Source of the DNA: Streptomyces olivaceoviridis
GTDB lineage: Bacteria; Actinomycetota; Actinomycetes; Streptomycetales; Streptomycetaceae
NCBI RefSeq assembly: GCF_014650115.1
Contig: NZ_BMUI01000006.1
Coordinates: 248,001 to 312,000 of the forward strand
Reading direction: 5' to 3'
Length of the DNA stretch: 64,000 bases
The position numbers were made by a program, and so were the translations under genes. The notes under the pieces were generated by a model. It saw nothing but the letters and a program-made list of their open reading frames with translations, was not told the origin of the DNA and made no database searches. Positions 1-11,402 of this stretch are shown piece after piece. Numbering within the stretch: the first letter of the stretch is position 1; every line of letters begins with the position of its first letter.

Positions 1-260
1 AACCGCTCGGAGCGCCAGGTCTTGCGGGAGACGTCGAAGGCCACCGCGAAGTGCGTGGGCGCCTCGTCACGCAGGGTGTTGGCCAGCATCGACGCGAAGC
101 CGTAGATCGCGTTCGTCGGCTGACCGGTCGCGGTCGTGAAGTTCTCCGCGGGCAGCGCGAAGAACGCGCGGTACGCCAGCGAGTGCCCGTCCATGAGCAT
201 CAGCCGGGGACGGGAGCCGCCGGGGGTCTTGTCGGTCTGCTTCGATGCTGTCTCTGCCAC
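1..260 (-). CDS. polA: DNA polymerase I, N-terminal fragment (cut by window edge)
   Basis: The reverse strand reads from a GTG at 260 into the window edge, giving about 86 residues. After a short Thr/Lys-rich leader comes LMLMDGHSLAYRAFFALP, the start of the 5'-3' exonuclease domain of DNA polymerase I, with the first metal-binding Asp in the DGHSL motif. This is followed by a TNAIYGFASML segment typical of the same domain. The enzyme acts in Okazaki fragment maturation and excision repair. Only the N-terminal part of the exonuclease domain is visible; the polymerase domain lies outside. The gene is divergent from the oxidoreductase at 535. Confidence 0.9.
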   Translation of the reverse strand, partial: MAETASKQTDKTPGGSRPRLMLMDGHSLAYRAFFALPAENFTTATGQPTNAIYGFASMLANTLRDEAPTHFAVAFDVSRKTWRSER

Positions 261-341
261 GTCCCCGATCCTGCCACGAGCCACTGACAGCGCGGGCCGG
301 GCGGTTCCGGCGGGGGCACGGCCGGTTGCCTCCCGGTCGCT

Positions 342-407
342 CACGGCGACGAGGATCCCGCGCGTCCCACGGCGACGAGCGTCCCGCGCGTCACGGCGAC
401 GAGCGTC
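342..407. repeat. Three imperfect direct repeats between polA and the oxidoreductase
   Basis: The 12-base core CACGGCGACGAG occurs at 342, 368 and 392, each time followed by a related GC-rich tail, giving spacings of 26 and 24 bp. It lies in the 274-bp divergent intergenic region. No function can be assigned. Confidence 0.6.
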
Positions 408-534
408 GGACGAACGCCGTGGAACCGGCGCAAGCAATGCTGCCGCCCCCGCCCTGCCCGCCCGGCACCGTTGTCGGCGGGCCGTGGGAGGATCGTCGGC
501 GTACTTCTCACACGCAGTCGAAGGGGATCGTGCG

Positions 535-2847
<2,313 letters not shown>

Positions 2848-2894
2848 GCGTTTGCTCAGCGAGCAGACAGGTGGACGACGAACGGAGCCGGCCC

Positions 2895-3386
2895 ATGGGC
2901 GAGCAGCAGCACGTGAAGTTCCCGCAGGAGGTCCTCGACGAGTACACGGCGCTCGGTGTGGACCTGCCCGCCCTGTTCTCGGCCGGGCATCTGGGCACGC
3001 GCATGGGCGTGCAGATCCTGGAGGCCTCGGCGGACAAGGTCGTCGGGACCATGCCGGTGGAGGGCAACACCCAGCCGTACGGCCTGCTGCACGGCGGCGC
3101 CTCCGCGGTGCTGGCGGAGACCCTGGGCTCGGTCGGCTCCATGCTGCACGGCGGCAGCACGAAGGTCGCGGTCGGCGTGGACCTGAACTGCACGCACCAC
3201 CGCGGCGTTCGCTCCGGCCTGGTGACGGGCGTGGCCACGCCGGTGCACCGGGGGCGGTCGACGGCGACGTACGAGATCGTGATCAGCGACGAGGAGGGCC
3301 GCCGCGTCTGCACCGCCCGGCTGACCTGCCTGCTGCGCGACGTCCGGCCGGGCGACGGAGCGCCCGCGGAGTCCGCCGCGAGCTGA
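2895..3386 (+). CDS. PaaI-type hotdog-fold thioesterase
   Basis: A 163-residue protein starting at ATG 2895. The central QPYGLLHGGASAVLAETLG is the hotdog thioesterase signature: the HGG turn, then the helix carrying the acidic catalytic residue. The later segment with the conserved GLVTGVATPVHRGR strand completes a 4HBT/PaaI domain, and the length is normal for the family. It would hydrolyse small acyl- or aryl-CoA thioesters in the cytoplasm. It lies 47 bp downstream of the molybdopterin oxidoreductase on the same strand and may be co-transcribed. The exact substrate cannot be read from sequence. Confidence 0.88.
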   Translation: MGEQQHVKFPQEVLDEYTALGVDLPALFSAGHLGTRMGVQILEASADKVVGTMPVEGNTQPYGLLHGGASAVLAETLGSVGSMLHGGSTKVAVGVDLNCTHHRGVRSGLVTGVATPVHRGRSTATYEIVISDEEGRRVCTARLTCLLRDVRPGDGAPAESAAS

Positions 3387-3451
3387 GCGCCGCCTCCACC
3401 GGCCTCGGCCGGACCGTTGCCCCTCGCCCTCCCTCCCTCTAGCTTCGGCAC

Positions 3452-3880
3452 ATGGGACGGCGAGGAGGCCCCCGGCCGGGGGTGAGGTTCCTGATACCGG
3501 GGCCGGCGTTGCCGGCGCTGCCGTGTACGACGGGCTGCACCGGACCGGACGGCTCCACTCCCTCTCCCTCTCCCACCCCCACCTCGGCCTCGGCCTCGGC
3601 CTCGGCCTCACCGCAGCCGGTCTCGGACGCCGACCTGTGCACCAGGCTCGTCACCTACTGGGCCCGCAGGACGCTCGCCGATGACACCTACGGCGACTAC
3701 CAGTCGATGGGCCTGCCCCACGGGCAGTACCGGATCCTCCTGGACGTCGTGGCCGCGGGACGCTCCGTGCGGCAGCGCCAAGGCGCGGACGTCGCCCGGC
3801 GGTTGATGGACCGTCAGGCCCGCACGGCGTGTGCCGCGCGCTACCGCCACGGGACCCCGAGCACAGGTCCCTGGACATGA
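3452..3880 (+). CDS. Hypothetical protein with Ser/Pro-Ala linker, possible lipoprotein
   Basis: A 142-residue protein I do not recognise. The N-terminus is Arg-rich, then hydrophobic (VRFLIPGPALPALPC), with a Cys at a lipobox-like position, but it is a weak signal peptide. A low-complexity Pro/Thr/Ser/Ala linker follows, encoded partly by a CTCGGC repeat. The rest is a compact domain (VSDADLCTRLVTYWARRTLADDTYGDYQSMG) with two Cys residues. No strong ribosome-binding site precedes the ATG. The stop overlaps the start of the next gene (ATGA at 3877), so the two are likely translated together. Cell-envelope location is inferred. Confidence 0.6.
   Translation: MGRRGGPRPGVRFLIPGPALPALPCTTGCTGPDGSTPSPSPTPTSASASASASPQPVSDADLCTRLVTYWARRTLADDTYGDYQSMGLPHGQYRILLDVVAAGRSVRQRQGADVARRLMDRQARTACAARYRHGTPSTGPWT
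3582..3608. repeat. CCTCGG hexanucleotide microsatellite inside a coding region
   Basis: Four and a half copies of CCTCGG encode an alternating Ser-Ala linker in the protein at 3452. In-frame length change by slippage is plausible. Confidence 0.8.
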
Positions 3881-4512
3881 GCGGCATCGGTCCGCTGGAG
3901 CCCGGCGAGGGCACGCGCGCGTGGGACGGCCGGCGGCCGGAGGACACGCGTCCGCCCGGCCGGACACGCGCGGCCCTGACCGCCTGGTACGCCCGCCATC
4001 GGCGGGTCACCATCGCCCTCGCCGCCGCGGCCGTCGCCCTGGCGGGCGGCGGCTATCTGTACGCCACCCGGCCGCACCGGCCACCCCCGCGCGAGGACCG
4101 GGCGCACGCGCAAGTCCCCTACCCCGCCCAGGTGGTGGACATGACCTACCTGGACGGCCGGACCACTCCCGCGGGCGCCCCGCCGCGCAGCTTCAGCTTC
4201 GCCGTGCTGCTGAGCGTGACCTCGGGGCCGCCGGTCACCGTGACCCGGGTGACCCAGCCGTACGCGGGCCTGTCCCTGAATTCGGAGCCACCTGTTCCGT
4301 TTCGAACAAGGTCGGGTTCCGCCCGCAAGGTCACGATCACGATGCACGTGACGGAATGCGAAAAAGCCCCCAAGAACGCCGGACTCCCTTTCCTGGACGT
4401 AACTCTGCGTAATACGCGCGCAATACAGGTCCAGAGCTACATCCTGGGCCCCCGTTACGCACAGGACCTCTCACACGCCCTGCAAGTCGCCTGCAGCAAC
4501 AAAGTTCGGTAA
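3877..4512 (+). CDS. Hypothetical single-pass membrane protein
   Basis: A 211-residue protein with a charged cytoplasmic N-terminus of about 45 residues, one transmembrane helix (VTIALAAAAVALAGGGYLYA, about 49-68) and an extracytoplasmic domain with two Cys residues near the C-terminus that could pair. It starts at ATG 3877, overlapping the previous stop, which argues for translational coupling with the hypothetical protein at 3452. Codon bias relaxes after about 4280 (more A/T), unlike the neighbours. I do not recognise the family. A paired envelope function is a guess from coupling only. Confidence 0.65.
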   Translation: MSGIGPLEPGEGTRAWDGRRPEDTRPPGRTRAALTAWYARHRRVTIALAAAAVALAGGGYLYATRPHRPPPREDRAHAQVPYPAQVVDMTYLDGRTTPAGAPPRSFSFAVLLSVTSGPPVTVTRVTQPYAGLSLNSEPPVPFRTRSGSARKVTITMHVTECEKAPKNAGLPFLDVTLRNTRAIQVQSYILGPRYAQDLSHALQVACSNKVR

Positions 4513-4802
4513 TCACCAAAACCGCTGAGACACCTGGATGGATCAAGGCGAGTCCTGCGGGTTCTCACAATGCGGACGGTGCGAATCCACCTGAATTCCA
4601 CCTTCCACCCCACCAAGTACCGCTCTGCATTACGTCGTGTCATAACAAGAGCGTCACAGCCTTGGCCAGACACTCCTCCACGTTCCCCACACACGCTTAG
4701 AGTCACGGCCAGTCACCGCGCCTTCGGATTGTCCAGTTCAGCGCGGCGCGCGACTCGGCCGCTTCCACGGGGAGGCGGTTGTGCCTGGGGAAAGGACTGA
4801 TC

Positions 4803-6035
4803 GTGCGTCAACGTTCGCTTATCGCCATCACCGCCGCGCTGGCGGCGGGAGCGCTCACCCTCACCGCCTGCGGCTCGCGCGACAGCGGCGACAAGGGCTC
4901 CGACTCCGACAACGGTGGCAGCACCGTCGTCATCGGCGTCGACGCCCCCCTGACCGGCGACCTGTCCGCCATGGGCCTCGGCATCAAGAACTCCGCGGAC
5001 CTCGCCGTCCGCAACGCCAACAAGCAGAAGCTCGTCAAGGGCGTCACCTTCAAGATCGAGGCCCTCGACGACCAGAAACAGCCGTCCCAGGGCCAGCAGA
5101 ACGCCACCAAGCTCGTCGCCGACAGCAACGTCCTCGGCGTCGTCGGCCCGCTGAACTCCTCCGTCGCCGAGTCGATGCAGAAGGTCTTCGACGACGCCAA
5201 GCTCGTCGAGGTCTCCCCGGCCAACACCGGCCCGGCCCTCACCCAGGGCGCGAACTGGCAGACCAAGAAGGTGCGCCCCTACAAGTCGTACTTCCGCACC
5301 GCGACCACGGACGCCATCCAGGGCCCGTTCGCCGCCCAGTACGTCTTCAACACCGCCAAGAAGAAGAAGGTCTTCGTCATCGACGACAAGAAGACCTACG
5401 GCGCGGGCCTCGCCGGCACCTTCACCGAGGAGTTCAAGAAGCTCGGCGGCAAGGTCGTCGGCACCGAGCACATCAACCCCGACACCACGGACTTCTCCGC
5501 CGTCGCCACCAAGGTGAAGAACTCGGGTGCGGACGTCGTCTACTACGGCGGCGAATACCCGCAGGCGGGCCCGCTCAGCAAGCAGATCAAGGCCGCCGGA
5601 GCCAAGATCCCGCTCGTCGGCGGCGACGGCATCAACGACGCCACCTACGGCAAGCTGGCCGGTCCCGAGGCCACCGGCGACCTCGCCACCTCGGTCGGCG
5701 CCCCCGTCGAGTCTCTGCCCTCCGCCAAGCAGTTCGTCTCCGACTACAAGGCCGCAGGCTACAAGGACGAGTTCTCCGCCTACGGCGGCTACTCCTACGA
5801 CTCCGCCTGGGCGATCATCGAGGCCGTGAAGAAGGTCGTCGAGGACAACGGCGGCAAGCTGCCCTCCGACGCCCGCGCCAAGGTCACGGCCGCCATGCAG
5901 AACGTCTCCTTCGACGGTGTGACCGGCAAGGTCTCCTTCGACGAGTTCGGTGACGCCACGAACAAGCAGCTCACCGTGTACGCCGTCAAGAACGGTGCCT
6001 TCACGGCCGTCAAGTCCGGTACCTTCACCGGCTGA
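4803..6035 (+). CDS. livK: Branched-chain amino acid ABC transporter, substrate-binding lipoprotein
   Basis: A 410-residue periplasmic-binding protein type I. The GTG at 4803, preceded by GGGGAAAGGA, gives a lipoprotein signal: RQRSLIAITAALAAGALTLTAC with Cys in a good LTAC lipobox. The mature protein reads VVIGVDAPLTGDLSAMG and AYGGYSYDSAWAIIEA, typical of the Leu/Ile/Val-binding family. It captures the amino acid outside the membrane and hands it to LivHM. It is the first gene of livKHMGF. The 290 bp upstream (4513-4802) is less GC-rich and should hold the operon promoter, but I cannot define it. Confidence 0.93.
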   Translation: MRQRSLIAITAALAAGALTLTACGSRDSGDKGSDSDNGGSTVVIGVDAPLTGDLSAMGLGIKNSADLAVRNANKQKLVKGVTFKIEALDDQKQPSQGQQNATKLVADSNVLGVVGPLNSSVAESMQKVFDDAKLVEVSPANTGPALTQGANWQTKKVRPYKSYFRTATTDAIQGPFAAQYVFNTAKKKKVFVIDDKKTYGAGLAGTFTEEFKKLGGKVVGTEHINPDTTDFSAVATKVKNSGADVVYYGGEYPQAGPLSKQIKAAGAKIPLVGGDGINDATYGKLAGPEATGDLATSVGAPVESLPSAKQFVSDYKAAGYKDEFSAYGGYSYDSAWAIIEAVKKVVEDNGGKLPSDARAKVTAAMQNVSFDGVTGKVSFDEFGDATNKQLTVYAVKNGAFTAVKSGTFTG

Positions 6036-6149
6036 CCACGCCCGCACCATCCTCACGAGCCGCGCGGGGCGCTGTTCCACTGGCGCCCCGCGCGGACTCG
6101 CATCCGGACACATCCGTCGAGCTTTTCCGAACGTCTCGGAGGACATGCG

Positions 6150-7082
6150 GTGAACGAACTGCCGCAGCAGCTGGTCAACGGCCTGCTACTCGGATCCATG
6201 TACGGGCTGGTCGCCATCGGCTACACGATGGTCTATGGCATCGTCCAGCTCATCAACTTCGCCCACGGCGAGATATTCATGACCGGGGCGTTCGGCGCCC
6301 TCACGGTCTACGCGTACATCCTGCCCGACGGCACCTCCATGTGGGTCGCCCTGCCACTGATGCTCATCGGCGCCGTCCTGGTCGCCGTCCTTGTGGCCGT
6401 GGGAGCGGAGCGGTTCGCCTACCGGCCTCTGCGCACCGCCCCCCGCCTGGCCCCTCTCATCACGGCCATCGGCCTCTCCCTCGCCCTCCAGCAGGCCGTC
6501 TGGGCCTGGTACCCCGAGGCCAAATCCGCCCGCACCTTCCCGCAGATCAACGGAGGCCCCTTCCACCTCGGCAGTGTCACCATCCAGACCGGCGACGTCT
6601 TCCTCATCATCGCGGCCCCCATCAGCATGGCCGTCCTCGCCTACTTCGTCATGAAGACCCGCACCGGACGCGGCATGCAGGCCACCGCCCAGGACCCCGA
6701 CACCGCCAAGCTCATGGGCATCGACACCGACCGCATCATCGTGGTCGCCTTCGCCCTCGGCGCCGCCTTCGCCGCCATCGGCGGCGTCGCCTACGGCCTC
6801 AAGTACGGCCAGATCGACTTCCGCATGGGCTTCATCCTCGGCCTCAAGGCCTTCACCGCGGCCGTCCTCGGCGGCATCGGCAACATCTACGGAGCCATGA
6901 TCGGCGGCGTGGTCCTCGGCGTCGCCGAGACCCTGGCCACCGCCTACATCGCCGACATCCCGGGCATGGACAAGTTCGGCAGCCAGTCCTGGGCCGACGT
7001 CTGGGCCTTCGTACTCCTCATCCTCGTACTGCTGTTCAGGCCACAGGGCCTGCTCGGCGAGCGCGTCGCGGACAGGGCGTGA
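6150..7082 (+). CDS. livH: Branched-chain amino acid ABC transporter permease LivH
   Basis: A 310-residue multi-spanning permease starting at GTG 6150, with TCGGAGG about 8 bp upstream. It opens with LVNGLLLGSMYGLVAIGYTM, then INFAHGEIFM, the LivH hallmark. A cytoplasmic loop carries the GRGMQATAQDPDTAKLMGI segment that contacts the ATPases. It forms the membrane channel with LivM. It follows livK after a 114-bp gap and precedes livM by 5 bp. Confidence 0.95.
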   Translation: MNELPQQLVNGLLLGSMYGLVAIGYTMVYGIVQLINFAHGEIFMTGAFGALTVYAYILPDGTSMWVALPLMLIGAVLVAVLVAVGAERFAYRPLRTAPRLAPLITAIGLSLALQQAVWAWYPEAKSARTFPQINGGPFHLGSVTIQTGDVFLIIAAPISMAVLAYFVMKTRTGRGMQATAQDPDTAKLMGIDTDRIIVVAFALGAAFAAIGGVAYGLKYGQIDFRMGFILGLKAFTAAVLGGIGNIYGAMIGGVVLGVAETLATAYIADIPGMDKFGSQSWADVWAFVLLILVLLFRPQGLLGERVADRA

Positions 7083-7087
7083 GACCG

Positions 7088-8914
7088 ATGACCACACAGA
7101 CCACCGCACCCGAGACACCCAGCGCCCGCAAGGCCGACACCGCGGCCGGCCTGCTGCCCCTGCCCGAGAAGGCCGCCCGCGCCCTCGCCCTCGGCGGCAG
7201 CGCGCTGACGATCGTCTCCACCTTCCTCGCCTGGACCTGGACCGCCGACTTCCCCGGCGACCTCACCGTCTACGGCTACCCGGGCGGCCTCCAGGTCCTC
7301 GTCCTCATCGGCGCACTCCTCGCCACCCTCTTCGCCCTCGCCTCCTACGGCGTCCGCGGCCTCGGATGGCTCGTACCCGGCGGCCCCGACGCGGCCCTGC
7401 GCTTCGCCACCCTCGCCACCTTCGCCACCAGCTGGTACACGGTCCTCGCGATCAGCACCGACCTCGGCGGACTCGTCAACCTGGAACCCGGCGGCTTCCT
7501 CGTCGCCCTCGGCAGCCTCGCCGCCCTGGCCGGCGCCCTCGCCCTGCCCTTCCAGCGACCCGAACCCGAGCCCATCGACCCCGACGACACCGGCTGGGAG
7601 AAGTTCAAGCACGGTGCCGCATACAAGTGGGAGACCACCAAGGCGGTCTTCGCCGCCGACGCCCCCCGGCCCGCGGCCACCCTGCCCTCGTACGCCGAAA
7701 TCCTGATCATCGTCGCGATGCTCGCCCTCGGCCTCGTCGTCTTCACCTACGGCATCGGCACCGAGTACGACGAACAGTTCATCGGCTTCCTGATCACCGC
7801 GGGCTTCGGCTTCGCCGCCCTCAACAAGGCCGGCCTCATCGCCCACGCCTCGCAGATCGCCTCCCGGCACACCAACATCACCATCTGCGGCGCCTTCGTC
7901 GCGGCGGCACTGTTCCCCTTCACCCAGACCAACGACCAGTACGCGACCCTCGGCGTCTACATCCTCATCTTCGCCACCGTCGCCCTCGGCCTGAACATCG
8001 TCGTCGGCCTCGCCGGCCTCCTCGACCTCGGATACGTCGCCTTCCTCGGCGTCGGCGCCTACGCCGCGGCCCTGGTCTCCGGCTCCCCCAGCTCCCCCTT
8101 CGACGTCCACTTCCCGTTCTGGGCCGCCGTCCTCATCGGCGCCGCCGCCTCCCTCGTCTTCGGCGTGCTCATCGGCGCCCCCACCCTCCGACTGCGCGGC
8201 GACTACCTCGCCATCGTCACCCTCGGCTTCGGTGAGATCTTCCGCATCACCGCGAACAACCTCGACGGCACCTCCGGACCCGACCTCACCAACGGCTCCA
8301 ACGGCGTCTCCTCGATCCCCAACCTCGACGTCCTCGGCTTCGACTTCGGCGCCCAGCACGACATGGGCGGCTTCACCATCGGCCGGTTCGCCAACTACTT
8401 CTTCCTGATGCTGATCATCACCGCGGTCGTGGTGCTGGTCTTCCGCCGCAGCGGCAACTCCCGCATCGGACGCGCCTGGGTCGCCATCCGCGAGGACGAG
8501 ACCGCCGCCCTCGCCATGGGCATCAACGGCTTCCGCGTCAAGCTCATCGCCTTCGCCGTCGGCGCCTCCCTCGCCGGACTCGCCGGCACCGTCCAGGCCC
8601 ACGTCACCTACACCGTGACCCCCGAGCAGTACCTCTTCGCCGGGCCCATCCCGCCCAACTCCGCCTTCCTGCTCGCCGCGGTCGTCCTCGGCGGCATGGG
8701 CACCATCAGCGGCCCCCTCATCGGCGCCGCCCTGCTCTTCCTCATCCCGAACAAACTCCAGTTCCTCGGTGACTACCAGCTCTTCGCCTTCGGCCTCGCA
8801 CTCATCCTGCTGATGCGGTTCCGCCCCGAGGGCCTCATTCCCAACCGGCGCCGCCAGCTCGAATTCCACGAAGAGGCGGAAGCACCCACCCTCCTGACGA
8901 AGGCGGGGGCCTGA
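7088..8914 (+). CDS. livM: Branched-chain amino acid ABC transporter permease LivM, with N-terminal extension
   Basis: A 608-residue protein, well above the roughly 300-420 usual for LivM. The conserved LivM core is in the C-terminal half: GLNIVVGLAGLLDLGYVAFLGVGAYAAAL, then GDYLAIVTLGFGEI and an RAWVAIREDETAA loop. The N-terminal part of nearly 300 residues has extra hydrophobic segments and an acidic, Pro-rich hydrophilic stretch near residue 160. Such long forms are, as I recall, common in Streptomyces. It starts at ATG 7088, 5 bp after livH. Confidence 0.93.
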   Translation: MTTQTTAPETPSARKADTAAGLLPLPEKAARALALGGSALTIVSTFLAWTWTADFPGDLTVYGYPGGLQVLVLIGALLATLFALASYGVRGLGWLVPGGPDAALRFATLATFATSWYTVLAISTDLGGLVNLEPGGFLVALGSLAALAGALALPFQRPEPEPIDPDDTGWEKFKHGAAYKWETTKAVFAADAPRPAATLPSYAEILIIVAMLALGLVVFTYGIGTEYDEQFIGFLITAGFGFAALNKAGLIAHASQIASRHTNITICGAFVAAALFPFTQTNDQYATLGVYILIFATVALGLNIVVGLAGLLDLGYVAFLGVGAYAAALVSGSPSSPFDVHFPFWAAVLIGAAASLVFGVLIGAPTLRLRGDYLAIVTLGFGEIFRITANNLDGTSGPDLTNGSNGVSSIPNLDVLGFDFGAQHDMGGFTIGRFANYFFLMLIITAVVVLVFRRSGNSRIGRAWVAIREDETAALAMGINGFRVKLIAFAVGASLAGLAGTVQAHVTYTVTPEQYLFAGPIPPNSAFLLAAVVLGGMGTISGPLIGAALLFLIPNKLQFLGDYQLFAFGLALILLMRFRPEGLIPNRRRQLEFHEEAEAPTLLTKAGA

Positions 8915-8919
8915 CCACC

Positions 8920-9864
8920 ATGACCACCCACACCACCACCCAGGACACCGCCCCCGGCGCCCCCGCGCCCGGCGAGACCGTCCTCGACGCCCGCGGCGTC
9001 ACCATGCGCTTCGGCGGCCTGACCGCCGTACGCGGCGTCGACCTCACCGTCGGTGCCGGCGAGATCGTCGGCCTCATCGGCCCCAACGGCGCCGGAAAGA
9101 CCACCTTCTTCAACTGCCTCACCGGCCTGTACGTCCCCACCGAGGGCGAGGTCCGCTACAAGGGCGACGTCCTGCCGCCCAAGTCCTTCAAGGTCACCGC
9201 GGCCGGCATCGCACGCACCTTCCAGAACATCCGCCTGTTCGCCAACATGACGGTCCTGGAGAACGTGCTCGTCGGCCGACACACCCGCACCAAGGAGGGC
9301 TTCTGGTCGGCCGTCCTGCGCGGCCCCGGCTTCCACAAGGCCGAGAAGGCATCCAAGGACCGGGCCATGGAACTGCTCCGGTTCGTCGGCCTCGACCACA
9401 AGGCCGAACACCTCGCCCGCAACCTCCCCTACGGCGAACAGCGCAAACTGGAGATCGCCCGCGCCCTGGCCAGCGAGCCCGGCCTCCTCCTCCTCGACGA
9501 ACCGACCGCCGGCATGAACCCGCAGGAGACCCGGACCACCGAGGAACTGGTCTTCGCCATCCGCGACATGGGCATCGCCGTCCTCGTCATCGAGCACGAC
9601 ATGCGCTTCATCTTCAACCTGTGCGACCGCGTCGCCGTCCTCGTCCAGGGCGAGAAACTCATCGAGGGCGACAGCGCCACCGTCCAGGGCGACGAACGCG
9701 TCGTCGCGGCCTACCTCGGCGAACCCTTCGAGGACGCACCCGGCGCCGAGGAAGTGGCCGAGGTCGAGGCCGCCGAGGCACACGCCGGGACCACGGCCGA
9801 GGCCACCGGCGCACGCGCCGACACCACGACCGACGCCGCGCCCGGCAAGGAGAACGACCGATGA
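8920..9864 (+). CDS. livG: Branched-chain amino acid ABC transporter ATPase LivG
   Basis: A 314-residue ATPase with Walker A GPNGAGKTT (about 49-57), the LivG signature NLPYGEQRKLEIARAL, Walker B LLLLDEPTAGMNP and the switch His in VIEHDM. Beyond the ATPase domain is a tail of about 50 residues rich in Ala, Glu and Thr, absent from most LivG proteins and probably unstructured. It starts 5 bp after livM, and its stop overlaps the livF start. Confidence 0.94.
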   Translation: MTTHTTTQDTAPGAPAPGETVLDARGVTMRFGGLTAVRGVDLTVGAGEIVGLIGPNGAGKTTFFNCLTGLYVPTEGEVRYKGDVLPPKSFKVTAAGIARTFQNIRLFANMTVLENVLVGRHTRTKEGFWSAVLRGPGFHKAEKASKDRAMELLRFVGLDHKAEHLARNLPYGEQRKLEIARALASEPGLLLLDEPTAGMNPQETRTTEELVFAIRDMGIAVLVIEHDMRFIFNLCDRVAVLVQGEKLIEGDSATVQGDERVVAAYLGEPFEDAPGAEEVAEVEAAEAHAGTTAEATGARADTTTDAAPGKENDR

Positions 9865-10577
9865 CCGCACTGCTCGAAGTCGAGGACCTGAGGGTCGCCT
9901 ACGGCAAGATCGAAGCCGTCAAGGGCATCTCCTTCAAGGTCGAGGCCGGTCAGGTCGTCACCCTCATCGGCACCAACGGCGCCGGCAAGACCACCACCCT
10001 GCGCACCCTGTCCGGACTGCTCAAGCCGGTCGGCGGACAGATCAGGTTCAACGGCAGATCGCTGAAGAAGATCCCCGCCCACGAGGTGGTCTCCCTGGGC
10101 CTCGCCCACTCCCCCGAGGGCCGGCACATCTTCCCGCGCATGAGCATCGAGGACAACCTGCGCCTCGGCGCGTTCCTGCGCAACGACAAACCCGGCATCG
10201 AGAAGGACATCCAGCGCGCCTACGACCTCTTCCCCATCCTCGGGGAACGGCGCAAGCAGGCCGCGGGCACCCTCTCCGGCGGCGAGCAGCAGATGCTCGC
10301 CATGGGCAGGGCACTGATGTCCCAGCCGAAGCTGCTCATGCTGGACGAGCCGTCGATGGGCCTGTCGCCGATCATGATGCAGAAGATCATGGCGACGATC
10401 GCCGAGCTGAAGGCCCAGGGCACGACGATCCTGCTCGTCGAGCAGAACGCCCAGGCCGCCCTCTCGCTCGCCGACCAGGGACACGTCATGGAAGTCGGCA
10501 ACATCGTCCTGTCCGGCACGGGACAGGACCTGCTGCACGACGAGTCGGTCCGGAAGGCCTACCTCGGCGAGGACTGA
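9861..10577 (+). CDS. livF: Branched-chain amino acid ABC transporter ATPase LivF
   Basis: A 238-residue ATPase starting at ATG 9861, which overlaps the livG stop (ATGA). Walker A is GTNGAGKTT, the signature is TLSGGEQQMLAMGRAL and Walker B is LLMLDEPSMGLSP, the usual LivF set. It pairs with LivG to power import. It is the last gene of the operon; a strong hairpin follows 18 bp downstream. Confidence 0.95.
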   Translation: MTALLEVEDLRVAYGKIEAVKGISFKVEAGQVVTLIGTNGAGKTTTLRTLSGLLKPVGGQIRFNGRSLKKIPAHEVVSLGLAHSPEGRHIFPRMSIEDNLRLGAFLRNDKPGIEKDIQRAYDLFPILGERRKQAAGTLSGGEQQMLAMGRALMSQPKLLMLDEPSMGLSPIMMQKIMATIAELKAQGTTILLVEQNAQAALSLADQGHVMEVGNIVLSGTGQDLLHDESVRKAYLGED

Positions 10578-10595
10578 CCGCCCGGGTACGACGCA

Positions 10596-10626
10596 GGCCC
10601 GCGCCCCCTTCTCCGGGGCGCGGGCC
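10596..10626. terminator. Bidirectional terminator between livF and the response regulator
   Basis: A perfect 12-bp inverted repeat (GGCCCGCGCCCC / GGGGCGCGGGCC) with a 7-nt loop sits between two convergent genes. No long T tract follows, which is common in Streptomyces hairpin terminators. Confidence 0.8.
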
Positions 10627-10645
10627 TTGGTCGTACGAGACGGGC

Positions 10646-11302
10646 TCAGTCCTTCTTGGCCGCCTTCTTCTCCTCGTTGTCCGCGATGACCGCCTCCGCG
10701 ACCTGCTGCATCGACATACGACGGTCCATGGACGTCTTCTGGATCCAGCGGAACGCGGCCGGCTCGGTCAGGCCGTACTCGGTCTGGAGGATGGACTTCG
10801 CGCGGTCGACCAGCTTGCGGGTCTCCAGCCGCTGGGTGAGGTCGGCGACCTCCTGCTCCAGCTGCTTCAGCTCGGTGAACCGGGAGACGGCCATCTCGAT
10901 CGCCGGGACGACGTCGCTCTTGCTGAACGGCTTGACCAGATAGGCCATGGCACCGGCGTCCCGGGCGCGCTCGACGAGGTCGCGCTGCGAGAAGGCGGTG
11001 AGCATCAGCACCGGCGCGATGGACTCACCGGCGATCTTCTCGGCCGCGGAGATGCCGTCCAGCTTGGGCATCTTCACGTCCAGGATGACCAGGTCCGGCT
11101 TGTGCTCGCGGGCCAGCTCGACGGCCTGCTCACCGTCCCCGGCCTCGCCGACGACGGTGTACCCCTCCTCCTCCAGCATCTCCTTCAGGTCGAGCCGGAT
11201 CAGGGCCTCGTCCTCGGCGATGACGACACGGGTCGTCAGCGGAGGCACGTGCGACTTGTCGTCGTCGGGCACGTCTACGGGCTGGGGCGACTCGGGGGTC
11301 AC
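10646..11302 (-). CDS. pdtaR: ANTAR-domain response regulator, PdtaR-like
   Basis: A 218-residue response regulator. The receiver domain (about 24-140) has the acidic pair in IAEDEAL, the phosphorylated Asp75 in LVILDVKMP, Thr in LMLTAFS and Lys in YLVKPF. A short coiled linker leads to an ANTAR domain (about 150-210, KLVDRAKSILQTEYGLTEPAAFRWIQ), an RNA-binding module that acts by antitermination rather than DNA binding. The layout matches mycobacterial PdtaR (Rv1626), partnered by the histidine kinase PdtaS, which is not in this window. It starts at GTG 11302. The N-terminal 20 residues are variable, so a later start is possible. The symbol is by similarity. Confidence 0.9.
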   Translation of the reverse strand: MTPESPQPVDVPDDDKSHVPPLTTRVVIAEDEALIRLDLKEMLEEEGYTVVGEAGDGEQAVELAREHKPDLVILDVKMPKLDGISAAEKIAGESIAPVLMLTAFSQRDLVERARDAGAMAYLVKPFSKSDVVPAIEMAVSRFTELKQLEQEVADLTQRLETRKLVDRAKSILQTEYGLTEPAAFRWIQKTSMDRRMSMQQVAEAVIADNEEKKAAKKD

Positions 11303-11332
11303 GGGGGCTCCTCGTTCAGGGCAGGGGTACTG

Positions 11333-11363
11333 CTGACAAGAGCCTACCTAGCTACGGTATGGT
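11333..11363 (+). promoter_or_regulatory. Possible promoter for the CAA tRNA
   Basis: CTGACA at 11333-11338 and TATGGT at 11358-11363 are separated by 19 bp and lie about 40 bp upstream of the tRNA. The spacing is slightly long for a sigma-70-type promoter, so this is tentative. Confidence 0.35.
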
Positions 11364-11402
11364 GGACGCGCGGAGGGTCAAGGGAAACCTTTGATTCTGT
11401 GA

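Noticed and set aside
4570..4800. 76-codon frame before livK
   Set aside because: No conserved features, no ribosome-binding site, and it runs into the livK leader region.
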